DNA of 64,000 nt, from positions 124,001 through 188,000 of the forward strand of contig CAWAUR010000015.1 of NCBI GenBank assembly GCA_963785255.1, read 5' to 3'. The position numbers were made by a program, and so were the translations under genes. Position 1 is the stretch's first letter, and the number at the start of each line of letters is the position of its first letter. This document shows, in pieces, positions 24,209-33,638 of this stretch. The notes under the pieces are model-generated. The model made no database searches. It was not told where the DNA came from and saw only the letters and a program-made list of their open reading frames with translations. This DNA comes from Bog-159 sp963785255 (GTDB lineage: Bacteria > Acidobacteriota > Terriglobia > Bryobacterales > Bryobacteraceae).

Positions 24209-26365
24209 ATGGATTCAAAGTTTACGCTTTCCGTTCTCATTGGCGCGGCCATCGCCATCGCGCCGTGTCTAGCCACCACCGCTACCTTCAATGCGCCCGT
24301 GGCCTTCGCTGCTGGAAGTTCCCCCACGGCCATCGCGGTTGGCGATTTTAACAGCGATGGCATTCCGGACCTGGCCGTCACCAACGGCAACAATACCAAT
24401 CAGGTCACCATCATGTTGGGGAACGGCAACGGTACCTTCACGACGTTATCGAATTACACCGTTGGTTCCAATCCCGTGGCCGCCGCGGTAGGCGACTTTA
24501 ACAATGACGGCAAGCTCGATTTGGCCGTGGTCAACAATGGCTCCAATAGCGTTTCGATCCTATTGGGTACCGGAACCGGCGACTTCCAGGCCGCCCTCAA
24601 CTTTACCGTCGGCCGCCAACCCTGCGGCATTGCTCTCGGTGATTTCAATAAGGACGGCAACCTCGATGTGGTGGTTCCCGACTTTGAAGACAACAACGTC
24701 GCCGTCCTCCTGGGCAATGGCAATGGCACATTCACGGGCGGCCTGCGCTTCGGCACGGGCGTTAATCCGCGTGCCGTCGCGGTAGCCGATTTCAATAGCG
24801 ACGGCACTCCCGATCTTGTGGTAGCCAACTATTTCTCGAATACCGTCTCGGTGCTCATCGGAAAGGGCGATGGCGATTTCAACCCGCCCGCAACGTACGG
24901 CGTCGGCACACAGCCTTACGCCATCCAGATCGCCGACTTCAACGGCGACGGCAAGCCCGACGTGGCCGTCGCCAACTATGGTTCGGCCAACATCTCCATC
25001 CTCCTGGGCGCCCCCACCATTGGCCTTGAGCAGTCCCACAGCTATCCCGCGGGGAACGAGCCGATTTCCATCGCAGTTGGCGATTTTAACGGCGACGGCA
25101 GACCCGATCTGGTGGTAGTCAACAACGGCTCCAATAGCGCGGGCATTCTGATCGGCAAGGGAACCGGCGCCTTTGGCAGCCCCACCACCTACTTCTCCGG
25201 CGTCGGATCTGTCTTTGCCGCCACTGGATACTTCAATGGCGGCACGTTGGCAAGCGACGTGGTGGTCGCCGATGAAAGCGCCAACGCCATCACAGTTCTC
25301 CTTGTCGGCACCGCCGCCAAGTTCCCCCACGAAACCGCCTTCCTCACCGGAAGCAGCCCTCAGTCCGCTGCCCAGGGCGACTTCAACAGTGATGGCAAAG
25401 TCGATCTCGCGGTCGTCGACTCCAGCCAAAGCGCCGTCTCCATTTTACTCGGCAACGGGAACGGAAGCTTCCGTTCGCCCGTGAACTATCCGGTCGCCCA
25501 AGGCCCCAGATTCGTCGCGGTAGGCGATTTCAATAACGATGGCCACCTGGATCTGGCCGTCGTCTGCTCCAACGCCGGGGAGGTCGCCATTCTCCTGGGC
25601 AACGGCAACGGCAGTTTCAAGCCGGCCAAACTTTTTAAAGCCGACAGCAATCCCGTCGCGCTGGCGGTTGCCGACTTGACTGGCAACGGCACGCTCGATC
25701 TGCTGGTGACCAACTACAACAGCAACAACGTCTCCGTCTTGTACGGGACCGGGGACGGCACGTTCGGTAAGCCGGTCGATTACCCCGTGGCAGCCAACCC
25801 GCAGTTCATCGCCGTGGCGGACCTCAATGGCGACGGCATTCTCGACTTCGTCACCGCCAACCACTCCAATACGATTTCTATCGTCCTGGGAGCCAGCAGC
25901 GGCGGATTCAATCGTCCGACGAACGTCTCCATCGGCAACGACCCAGCCTGCCTCGCCTTGGTCGATCTGAATGGCGACGGCAAGGTCGACTTGGCCGTCA
26001 TCAACTACCAACCGAATAACAGCATTGTGTCGGTCCTCCTCGGCAACGGGAACGGCAGTTTCGGTCCGCCTTCCGATTTCCCGGTGGGAACCGCCGATTA
26101 CCTGGTCGTCGCCGACTTCAACGGAGACAACATTCCCGATATCGCGGTCAACAACAACTACCTCGATACGGTGCTGGTCCTTCAGGGCGTCGGCAATGGC
26201 AGTTTCACTCCCGGCTTGAACTATTCGGTGGGAAACAATCCGGTGGCCATGGTCTCGGGTGACTTCCAGGGCAGTGGCAAACAAAGCCTCGCCGTGGTGG
26301 CCGCCAATGCGGATGAGATCTACGCCCTGATTAACAATACTCCCGCGGCGGCCGATCAGCACTGA
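24209..26365 (+). CDS. Secreted FG-GAP/VCBS repeat protein, 14 units
   Basis: A 718-aa exported protein with a strong ribosome-binding site (AGGAGGG) and an N-terminal signal peptide (LSVLIGAAIAIAPCLA). It consists of 14 repeats of about 48 aa with the core VAVGDFNxDGxxDLAVVN, whose DxNxDGxxD loops bind calcium as in integrin alpha propellers. Units 7 (YFNGGTLASDVVVAD) and 14 (DFQGSGKQSLAVV) have lost the calcium pattern, which suggests two consecutive seven-bladed propellers. No catalytic or anchoring domain is visible. Probably an extracellular binding or adhesion protein. Confidence 0.9.
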   Translation: MDSKFTLSVLIGAAIAIAPCLATTATFNAPVAFAAGSSPTAIAVGDFNSDGIPDLAVTNGNNTNQVTIMLGNGNGTFTTLSNYTVGSNPVAAAVGDFNNDGKLDLAVVNNGSNSVSILLGTGTGDFQAALNFTVGRQPCGIALGDFNKDGNLDVVVPDFEDNNVAVLLGNGNGTFTGGLRFGTGVNPRAVAVADFNSDGTPDLVVANYFSNTVSVLIGKGDGDFNPPATYGVGTQPYAIQIADFNGDGKPDVAVANYGSANISILLGAPTIGLEQSHSYPAGNEPISIAVGDFNGDGRPDLVVVNNGSNSAGILIGKGTGAFGSPTTYFSGVGSVFAATGYFNGGTLASDVVVADESANAITVLLVGTAAKFPHETAFLTGSSPQSAAQGDFNSDGKVDLAVVDSSQSAVSILLGNGNGSFRSPVNYPVAQGPRFVAVGDFNNDGHLDLAVVCSNAGEVAILLGNGNGSFKPAKLFKADSNPVALAVADLTGNGTLDLLVTNYNSNNVSVLYGTGDGTFGKPVDYPVAANPQFIAVADLNGDGILDFVTANHSNTISIVLGASSGGFNRPTNVSIGNDPACLALVDLNGDGKVDLAVINYQPNNSIVSVLLGNGNGSFGPPSDFPVGTADYLVVADFNGDNIPDIAVNNNYLDTVLVLQGVGNGSFTPGLNYSVGNNPVAMVSGDFQGSGKQSLAVVAANADEIYALINNTPAAADQH

Positions 26366-26384
26366 GGGAACCCAGAAGAGCAAA

Positions 26385-26403
26385 GGGCGCGGTCCCCGCG
26401 CCC
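26385..26403 (+). terminator. Hairpin after FG-GAP gene
   Basis: A perfect 8-bp stem GGGCGCGG/CCGCGCCC with a 3-nt loop, 20 bp past the stop codon. There is no U-run after it, so it would be a weak or protein-assisted terminator. Confidence 0.4.
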
Positions 26404-26474
26404 ATATAGGAAAGAAACTCAGATTCACCGAACCGCAATCAGAATCCTTTCAGGAACTGACGATAACTGCCGCT

Positions 26475-26605
26475 GTTAGCAGTCCAGCAGGTCTCGCAGG
26501 TTCACCCCGCGCGTTTCAAGTGCGCCGTGTTGATCTGGAAGGAGCCCCAATCGAGGGTGCTGCCGGAGTTGTAATGATAGATCCCGCAAGCGCCGCGCGG
26601 GTTCT
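26475..26605 (-). pseudogene. Lysozyme-like domain fragment
   Basis: One base out of the long oxidoreductase frame, the minus strand reads ENPRGACGIYHYNSGSTLDW then GSFQINTAHLKRAG and, after a second one-base shift in a GGGG run (about 26505), VNLRDLLDC and a stop. The WGSFQIN pattern resembles the G-x-x-Q-I-N core of lysozyme and transglycosylase folds. Nothing upstream in this frame gives a start. It is probably the end of a lost gene fused by deletion to the damaged end of the GMC gene. Confidence 0.45.
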
Positions 26606-29281
26606 CTGATCCGCCAGCGTGGTCAAAATGCCGGGATATAAGTCATACGCGGCGTGGCTTCCGAGAATCGCGATGTCGCGATATTCCTCTGGAACCGCAT
26701 CGCGTGTGGCGGCATTCAGTTCCACAACTTCCGGTGCGTGTTCCGCGCTCCACATGTGTACGTGCGCGGCGCGCGATGCGGTCTTCACCGCCATAAGCGC
26801 GGCCTCACGCCCGTCCCCATCGGCGGCATCCAGCAACCAGACATCGTACCTGTGCGCGAACAGAAACTCCACCAGATTTGTTTCGACGGTATCGATCGTA
26901 AAGACCGCGGGCGATATGCCCGCGCCGGCGACCAGCAAAACAGGTCCGCGTGAGCCGCCTTCGTAACGGAGCAGCCGGCCGCCCGCAGGCAATCGATGGA
27001 TGCTTGGCGCGTTGACCCGCAACGGCCGCTTCTTGCGCTGTTCCGTCATGCTGCCGTAGACCGCGTACAGATCGCCCGCCAAAGCCTGTCCGAATCGCAC
27101 GGTAGCCCGCAGCCGGTCACCCTGGCTGGGAGCGCCCGAGACTCGCAGAGTGCTCAACTGCCGTTCGAAATCGCCGGGTGAAAGATGCAGCACGGTCTTC
27201 ATCGGGACGCTGCCGGCCCCGCTGTTTCCATCGTGCAGAGTGACTTCCAGCGCGGCGCCTTCTTTGGACGCCTGCAGATAGAACGTGCGGCCCGCGTGGC
27301 CCGACAACGTCATGCTGTATACCACGTGTCCCGCGGCCATCCCGCCGAATTCGCCTGCCACGACCTTTAACGGTTCGCTGGAGGCCAAGGGTGCCTGAAC
27401 GTATCCAGCCACTCGCGCGCGCTCCGCCGGATTACCAATCAGCGCGTCCAGATCGTCCGAAACGACCGTCAGATGCAACTCCCATCCATCGCCGCGCGCC
27501 ACTTCGCCAAACTGAATGCCCAGCGGCTCAGCGACAGCCGCCTCTACCTGGGCCTCGACCGCCGGCGGCGACGAATAATCGATGCGCCAGCCGCGATCCT
27601 GCGCCAACAGCGCGCATGCCCGTTCGCTCAGCGCGGAAATCGTCAGCAAAGGACCCACACCCAACGACCGTGGAACAGTAGAACCATCGCACACGTAAAG
27701 GCCTTCGTGAACCGCCGTGCCGCGGGCGCCCGCGAACACTTGCCCCTTATGATTGACGACTCCGCCCTCCGCATCGCCAGCCATCACGCAGCCGCCCAGC
27801 GGATGCAGGGTGATGAGATCGCGCTTGAACACCGCGCTCCACACCGGATTGATCAGGTATTTGCCGCCCAGCGCGTCGGTGGCGTCGGCGAGTGTGGCGT
27901 TCACCTTCTGAAAGACGGACTGCTCGCCGACATGCGGCCATTCGATTTCGAGGCGGCCATCCGCGAGCCGCATAGTGCCTGCGCCGCGCTCGTGGGTGGT
28001 CACCAGGTACGCCTGCGTACGGTCCGCGTTGGTTTCATAGGGGCCTTCGGTGAGGCTCTCGATCTCAGCTTCCATCGCCAGCGCCTCACCCAAGCCTTCT
28101 CCCGAGGCACGGCCAAGGGCGGCGCCCGTTTGCGCCAACGCGTCCGGCAGCAAACCGGCCAGCGCGCCCGGCGTCGCCAAATCCTGGATGACGATGCCCT
28201 GGTTCACATCGGGTTCGTCGCGCATGTCGATCATACCGGTCACGCAGGGACCCACCGCTTCCATGTCGCGCGGATCGCGGCGGCCATAACCCACGCCGCG
28301 AATCTCTTCCGCGCATTCGTAGCTGAAGCCCAGCGCATCGCCATTGCCCGAGAAATGCTCCCCGACCTGGTCCGAGAGAGGCAAACCGGCTTTCGAGCGC
28401 AAAAGAATCTCGGTCGATCCGAGCGTGCCGGCCGCCAGCACCACCATATCGGCGGAAACCGTGCGCAGCCCTTCGTCGAGATCCTCGAAACCTGTTTCGA
28501 GCGTTCGGTAATGCGCCAGCCACCGACCGTCGCGGCGTTCCAGACGGCGCACGGAGACCTGCGTATAGATCTCCGCGCCGAACCGGCGCGCGTCCGGCAG
28601 ATAATTGAACGCCAGCGTATTCTTTGCGCCGTAGTTGCACCCGGAGATGCAGTCGCCGCACAGGATGCAGGCGTGCTGCAGGATACCCGCGGCGTTGACG
28701 CCTTCCTCGAAGTTGACCGCGATGGGCGGGCGGACGCAGGTCCGCCCCAAGTGCGCGGCCGATTGTTCCAGGGCCAGCAACTTCGCCAAGGCCGGATAGC
28801 GCGCCGGATACGGGGTGGGGCGCAGCATCTCTTCGGCGCGCCGGTAGCCTTGTTCGATGCCGCCCAAATCGCCGCGCAATTCCTCGGGCCAACGGGCATC
28901 CTCGAAAACGCGGGCATCCGGGCGCAGGGCGATGTTCCCATTGATCAAGGAGGTGCCGCCCAGTCCGCAGCCCACAAATACGTTAACGTCGGGGCTGATA
29001 CGGAAGTCGTATAACCCGGTGTGCGAGCCGGTATGTCCGCTGGGAAGATCGGCTTGCGTTTCCGACAACGCCTCAGCTTCCGAATCGGGAAATTCGCCGG
29101 TTTGAAACTCCCGGCCGCGCTCCAGGACACAAACCTGCTGGCCAGCGCGCGCCAGCCGCGATGCAGCGATCGCGCCACCGTAACCGGAACCTATCACCAG
29201 AACCGTGTAGTGATCCTTGATTTCATCTGCGGGCGATGCCACACGTGTCAGCGCCGCTTCTCTGGCCTTTTTGGATAGCAT
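26516..29281 (-). CDS. GMC/cholesterol-oxidase-like oxidoreductase fused to alpha/beta-hydrolase, damaged end
   Basis: From ATG 29281 about 921 aa. FAD motif GSGYGGAIAASRLARAG near residue 30, VGCGLGGTSLINGNIALRPD (split), a ferredoxin-like Cys patch CILCGDCISGCNYG, and the C-terminal GMC motif HPLGGCVMAGD with DGSTVPRSLGVGPLLTISAL (split) put it with cholesterol oxidases. After about residue 560 comes a second part ending in an alpha/beta-hydrolase start (GPVLLVAGAGISPAVF). That domain is cut short; the last 20 residues (after LADQ) look like out-of-frame translation of a lysozyme-like fragment. The oxidase part should fold; the hydrolase cannot be complete. Confidence 0.75.
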   Translation of the reverse strand: MLSKKAREAALTRVASPADEIKDHYTVLVIGSGYGGAIAASRLARAGQQVCVLERGREFQTGEFPDSEAEALSETQADLPSGHTGSHTGLYDFRISPDVNVFVGCGLGGTSLINGNIALRPDARVFEDARWPEELRGDLGGIEQGYRRAEEMLRPTPYPARYPALAKLLALEQSAAHLGRTCVRPPIAVNFEEGVNAAGILQHACILCGDCISGCNYGAKNTLAFNYLPDARRFGAEIYTQVSVRRLERRDGRWLAHYRTLETGFEDLDEGLRTVSADMVVLAAGTLGSTEILLRSKAGLPLSDQVGEHFSGNGDALGFSYECAEEIRGVGYGRRDPRDMEAVGPCVTGMIDMRDEPDVNQGIVIQDLATPGALAGLLPDALAQTGAALGRASGEGLGEALAMEAEIESLTEGPYETNADRTQAYLVTTHERGAGTMRLADGRLEIEWPHVGEQSVFQKVNATLADATDALGGKYLINPVWSAVFKRDLITLHPLGGCVMAGDAEGGVVNHKGQVFAGARGTAVHEGLYVCDGSTVPRSLGVGPLLTISALSERACALLAQDRGWRIDYSSPPAVEAQVEAAVAEPLGIQFGEVARGDGWELHLTVVSDDLDALIGNPAERARVAGYVQAPLASSEPLKVVAGEFGGMAAGHVVYSMTLSGHAGRTFYLQASKEGAALEVTLHDGNSGAGSVPMKTVLHLSPGDFERQLSTLRVSGAPSQGDRLRATVRFGQALAGDLYAVYGSMTEQRKKRPLRVNAPSIHRLPAGGRLLRYEGGSRGPVLLVAGAGISPAVFTIDTVETNLVEFLFAHRYDVWLLDAADGDGREAALMAVKTASRAAHVHMWSAEHAPEVVELNAATRDAVPEEYRDIAILGSHAAYDLYPGILTTLADQRTRAALAGSIITTPAAPSIGAPSRSTRRT

Positions 29282-29406
29282 AGTCCGAAAACAAATGGTA
29301 GCAGAGAGCCGCAATCCGCGCCCGTGTCTGGTGTGGAAATTTGCGGCGCGGTACTACTAATACTCCATCCGGCGGGTAATCCCGCCAGCGGAAATGGCCC
29401 GCGAAA

Positions 29407-29573
29407 CCGCTCCCTGACGGTCGCGGCTCTGAAATCGTGCGAAATCGACGCGGCCTTTACCGAAGCGCGTGTTACCGAAGCGCGTGTTACCGAAGCGCGT
29501 GTTACCGAGCCGCGTGTTACCGAAGCGCGTGTTACCGGGCCGCGTGTTACCGAGCCGCGACCGTTAGGGAGCG
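29407..29573. repeat. Family A palindrome with 15-bp tandem array in its loop
   Basis: Arms CCGCTCCCTGACGGTCGCGG and CCGCGACCGTTAGGGAGCGG flank a loop that contains six and a partial seventh copy of TTACCGAAGCGCGTG (29457 to 29551), the variants having GAGCCGCGTG or GGGCCGCGTG. The unit TTACCGAGCCGCG is the normal inner edge of the right arm, so the array has arisen by repeat slippage or duplication of that edge. Confidence 0.9.
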
Positions 29574-29674
29574 GTTTAGGTTAGGCCCTCCGGCGATGCC
29601 AGCCGGGCGTGCGCCCAAGGCCGGTGTATAATGCTGGGAACTAGAGCGGAAATGAAAGGCAAAAAGGGGGAAAT

Positions 29675-32600
29675 GTGCGCACAAAATATTTTACGCCCGC
29701 GGCCATCCTGGCGTGCCTCGCGCTCGCCAAATTACCCGTCTACGCCCAGACATGGACCCCCCTCACCAACCAGCCGCCCGCGGGTGTCACTCTCTGCCTC
29801 CTACTTACCGACGGCAGTGTCATGTGCCAGGCGAATATCCTGTATAACCTTTCTAACTGGTACAAACTTACTCCGGATTCGAACGGGAGCTATTTGAATG
29901 GCTCCTGGTCCACGATAGCCGGCATGCCCGGCCGGTTACGTGCCCGACGCCTTCGCCTCGGATGTGCTGGCCGATGGGCGCGTCGCGGTGATCGGCGGCG
30001 AATACAACAACTGGACCTTCGCCCTCACCAATATGGGCGCCATCTACGACCCTCAAGCGGACACTTGGACCATGCTCGCCCCGCCACCCTCCACCGGCTC
30101 TCCCAATCATTTTCAGTGCATCGGCGATGCGCCATCTACAGTCCTGGCGGATGGCCGCCTGATCATCGGCAGTAAGTTGTATCAGGACTTGGCCATTCTC
30201 GATCCGGCTACGTTGACCTGGACCGAGTTGCCCGGTACTGGTAAGATCGATGCCTTCAATTCGGAGGAGGGTTGGACTCTGCTTCCCGACGGCAGCTTCT
30301 TCACGCTGGATGTGAAGAATGCGCCGGCATCCGAACGTTTTTTGCTGACGGGGCCGGATACCGGCATGTGGGTTAGTTCCGGTAACACGCCGCAGCCTCT
30401 GAATACCGCTGGGGAGGTCGGGACGGCGTACGCACCGGGTTGCCCGGGGTATAACCCGCCCGGCGAAATCGGACCCACTCCGGTGCGCCCCGATGGCACC
30501 GTGTTCGCGATTGGCGCGGATGGCTTCACAGGTATCTACACGCCGCCGCCCGCCGGATCCACGGCGGCCGGTACGTGGGCCGAAGGTCCTGCATTTCCGG
30601 GACTCACGGTGGAAGACGGGCCTGCCGCGGTCCTGCCCAGCGGCCATGTATTGTTCGGCGGGAGCCCCGGCGACAATCCCGGCTTGCAGTATTTCGAGTT
30701 CGATGGCCAAAACCTGATTAGCGTTCCCGCGCCAATCGACGCGCTGTTTGACGCCACCAGCGACACCACGCTCCTTCTGCTGCCCACCGGGCAAGTGCTG
30801 TTCGTCGATGGCGTCTTGGCGGAGCTTTACACTCCCGCTGCCTCGCCCACATACGATCCCGCATGGGCACCCATGATCGCCAGCGCGCCGGCGGCCGTAA
30901 ATGCCGGCGCGACCTATCAAATCAGCGGCACGCAGTTCAATGGGCTGGACCAGGGGACCGCCTATGGCGACGAAGATCAGAACGCTACCAATTACCCGCT
31001 GGTGCGCATCACCAATAACGCCACTGGCCATGTATTCTACGCGCGAACGCACAATCACAGCTCCATGGGCGTGGCGACCGGAAACTTGGCTGTTTCCACT
31101 TACTTCGATGTGCCCGCGGATATCGAAGCCGGCGCCAGTAACATGCAGGTGGTGGCTAATGGCATTCCTTCCGCGGCCGTGGCTGTCACCGTGGATGTGG
31201 CGCCAGGTGGCCAGGCTCCCGCAGTGAACACCGGCGCGGCATCGGGGGTGACGGTCTACAACGCCACGTTGAACGGATCGGCGAATCCCGACGGCGCGGA
31301 TACCCAAGTCTGGTTTGAATACAGCACCGACAGTACCATGAGCGGTAGTGTCTCCACGCCGAAGCAGGATATCGGCTCGGGAGCCGGCGCGCAGACATTC
31401 AGCGCCAACCTGGCGGGACTGGCCGGTCTGACGACTTATTATTTCCGCGCCTGGGCCGCGAATAGCGCCGGAACCAGCCAAGGATCCGTCGCGAGCTTTA
31501 CACAACTCATGTGCGCGAACGGTTACAGCAGCCTTGGGCCAAATGGCAGCTTCTCGACGAATGCGTGGTGCATTAATGGCATGAGCAATTCGGATTGCGG
31601 ACCCGCGATGGCGCATAACGCGGCAGCCCCATTTACGCCTGCCGCGACCTTCACCTTGCAGAGCATCTCGCTCGCCTTGATTTATGACGAGGGAACCAAC
31701 AGCGCGCAAATTTCTTTGACGCAAGATGCCGGCGGATTACCAGGCAACGTTCTGGAAAGCTGGACGGTAAACAATCTGCCGGCCGAATCGCCGCCCGTGC
31801 TCACTACGGTCGGCGATACGCTGGGCCTCACGCTTGAAGCCGGCCAGCAATATTGGGTGGTCGCCGAGTCCACGGCGGCGGGCACGGACACGCTGCTGTA
31901 TTGGTACCTGAGCAGCCAGGGAACCGGAGCGTTGATCCAGTTTGGGAGCCTCCACTGGGTGCCCCTTTTTGGCCAACTGGCGTTTGAGGTGACCGGCGCG
32001 GCTCTGCCGCCCGCTGTTAATCCAGGCGGAGTTGTGGGAGCCAGCGCGTTCGGAGAGTTCGCCGCCATCTCGCCCGGCGACTGGATCGAAATCTACGGAA
32101 CGAACCTGGCTCCCGATACGCGTGAATGGACGGCCAGCGATTTCCAGGGCGCGAACGCTCCGGTTGAACTGGACGGCACCTCGGTGACCATCGGAGGACA
32201 GCCGGCATTCGTTTCCTTTATCAGTCCGGGGCAGGTAAATGTGCAGGCGCCCTTCGGCGTGGGAAGCGGCCCGCAACCTCTGGTTGTAACTACGCAGGGC
32301 GGGGCCACGAGTGCCTATACGGTTACTGTGACCGCCGCAGCGCCGGGCATGCTGGCGCCGCCGTCGTTCAATATAGGCGGCAATCAGTATGCGGTCGCTC
32401 TGTTTCCCGATTACTCGGCTTACGTGTTGCCCACGGGGGCCATCGCCGGCATTAATTCACGCCCGGCGCAGCCCGGCGACACGATCATCCTGTATGGCGT
32501 AGGTTTTGGTCCAGTCACGCCCGCTATTCCGGCTGGGCAACTCGTCGGAGAGTCCAACACCCTGGCCATGCCGTTCCACCTCTTCTTCGGAGGTACCGAG

Positions 32601-32756
32601 GCGATGGTGTCGTACGACGGCTTGGCGCCCAGTTATGTGGGTTTGTATCAGTTCAACGTGGCCGTGCCGAATGTGCCAAGTGGCAACCCGGTACCGCTCA
32701 CGTTCACGCTGGGCGGGAGCGCCGGGACGCAGACGCTGTACGTCGCGGTGCAGTAG
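29675..32756 (+). pseudogene. Secreted kelch/FN3/TIGR03437 protein with one frameshift
   Basis: A GTG start at 29675 gives a signal peptide (AAILACLALAKLPVYAQ) and the first kelch-like units up to IAGMP; one base too many at 29927-29930 breaks the frame, which resumes as AGYVPDAFASDVLADGRVAV and runs to 32756. Domains in order: kelch/galactose-oxidase-like propeller, a fibronectin-III-like domain (ATLNGSANPDGADTQVWFEY), a choice-of-anchor-like beta domain (FTLQSISLALIYDEG), and the Solibacter-type TIGR03437 C-terminus (SPGDWIEIYGTNLAP; GQVNVQAPFGV). Only one base separates it from an intact 1,026-codon gene, so sequence error is possible. Confidence 0.75.
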
Positions 32757-32770
32757 GTAGCCGGTGCTAC

Positions 32771-32794
32771 GGAGCCGCGACCGTGAGGGAGCGT
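32771..32794. repeat. Family A palindrome, right arm only
   Basis: GGAGCCGCGACCGTGAGGGA matches the right arm of the other copies. No left arm is present within 100 bp. It lies between the kelch/TIGR03437 gene and the YbaK gene. Confidence 0.7.
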
Positions 32795-32859
32795 GCGTTT
32801 TAATCGGCCGTGTCGCCGGCCCGCGCCTGGAGCTACAATTACGGCCAGTGGAGGTTGTT

Positions 32860-33348
32860 ATGGCGCTGTTAGTCCGTCTCCAGGATTTTTTGGACCGCAG
32901 CGGCGTGGCCTACACCCACACCGTTCATCCCCTCGCTTATACGGCCCGCGAAGTTGCCGCGGCCGAACACCTGCCTGCTCAGGAGGTGGCTAAGGTGGTC
33001 GTCTTCCTTGCGGAAAGCGGCTACCGCATGGTGGTGCTGGCCGCCACTAAAATAGTGGATTTTCAGGAACTGCGTGCGATGCTGGGCTTTTCTCATGCCC
33101 GCCTCGCCACCGAAAAGGAGCTGACCCAGCTCTTTCCCGATTGCGAAATGGGAGCCATGCCTCCCTTCGGCAATCTTTACGGCATGCCCGTGTATCTGGA
33201 TGCGAGCCTGCTTTCCGACGAGCAAATCGCCTTCAACGCCGGCACGCATCGCGATGTGGTGCATGTAAAGCTGGACGATTACCGGCGGATGGTGAATCCG
33301 GAAGTGGTTGCGTTGGCGCGCGAAGTGATGGCGCACGGCGGCTGGTAG
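32860..33348 (+). CDS. YbaK/EbsC-family aminoacyl-tRNA deacylase
   Basis: A 162-aa single-domain protein of the YbaK/ProX fold, which hydrolyses mischarged aminoacyl-tRNAs in trans. Family features: HTVHPLAYTAREVAAAEHLP, VAKVVVFLAESGYRMVVLAA (with the conserved catalytic-site Lys), and the GAMPPFGNLYGMPVYLD loop that recognises substrate. The start at 32860 follows a good ribosome-binding site (GGAGG); the in-frame upstream sequence is a repeat arm. Which tRNA it edits cannot be read from the sequence. Confidence 0.9.
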   Translation: MALLVRLQDFLDRSGVAYTHTVHPLAYTAREVAAAEHLPAQEVAKVVVFLAESGYRMVVLAATKIVDFQELRAMLGFSHARLATEKELTQLFPDCEMGAMPPFGNLYGMPVYLDASLLSDEQIAFNAGTHRDVVHVKLDDYRRMVNPEVVALAREVMAHGGW

Positions 33349-33638
33349 GGCCATAGTCGCGAGAGTGCTCAACCGGTTTAATTGGTTCGGGCGTGTGAAG
33401 CGCGGGCCAGGCGTTGGCAACACGTGTGGCCGCTTGCAGATAAGTCAGCCAAGCTGGCTCGAGGTGCAGCTTGGGGAGTCTGCCACCAAGTAGGAACAAT
33501 CACGTTTGCGTAAGAGGCCTTACTGCGGCACCAGGGCATCTGTATGCCGCGCGGGTCTTGTTGATATGAATTATCTCTCGAAGACTGATCGGACCAGCCG
33601 GAGCGCGGGATAATAGATGTCTGCGTAGGAACGAAGCA
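33349..33638. other. Non-coding gap
   Basis: About 290 bp without a credible gene. It contains imperfect short inverted repeats (AGCCAAGCTGGCT at about 33447) but nothing I can assign. Confidence 0.5.

Noticed and set aside
29457..29551. Possible CRISPR array
   Set aside because: The 15-bp units are directly adjacent with no spacers, so it is a simple tandem repeat.
29324..29584. Open frame translating as repeated VTEAR units
   Set aside because: It is simply the 15-bp DNA tandem array in a palindrome loop; composition and context show a DNA repeat, not a protein gene.
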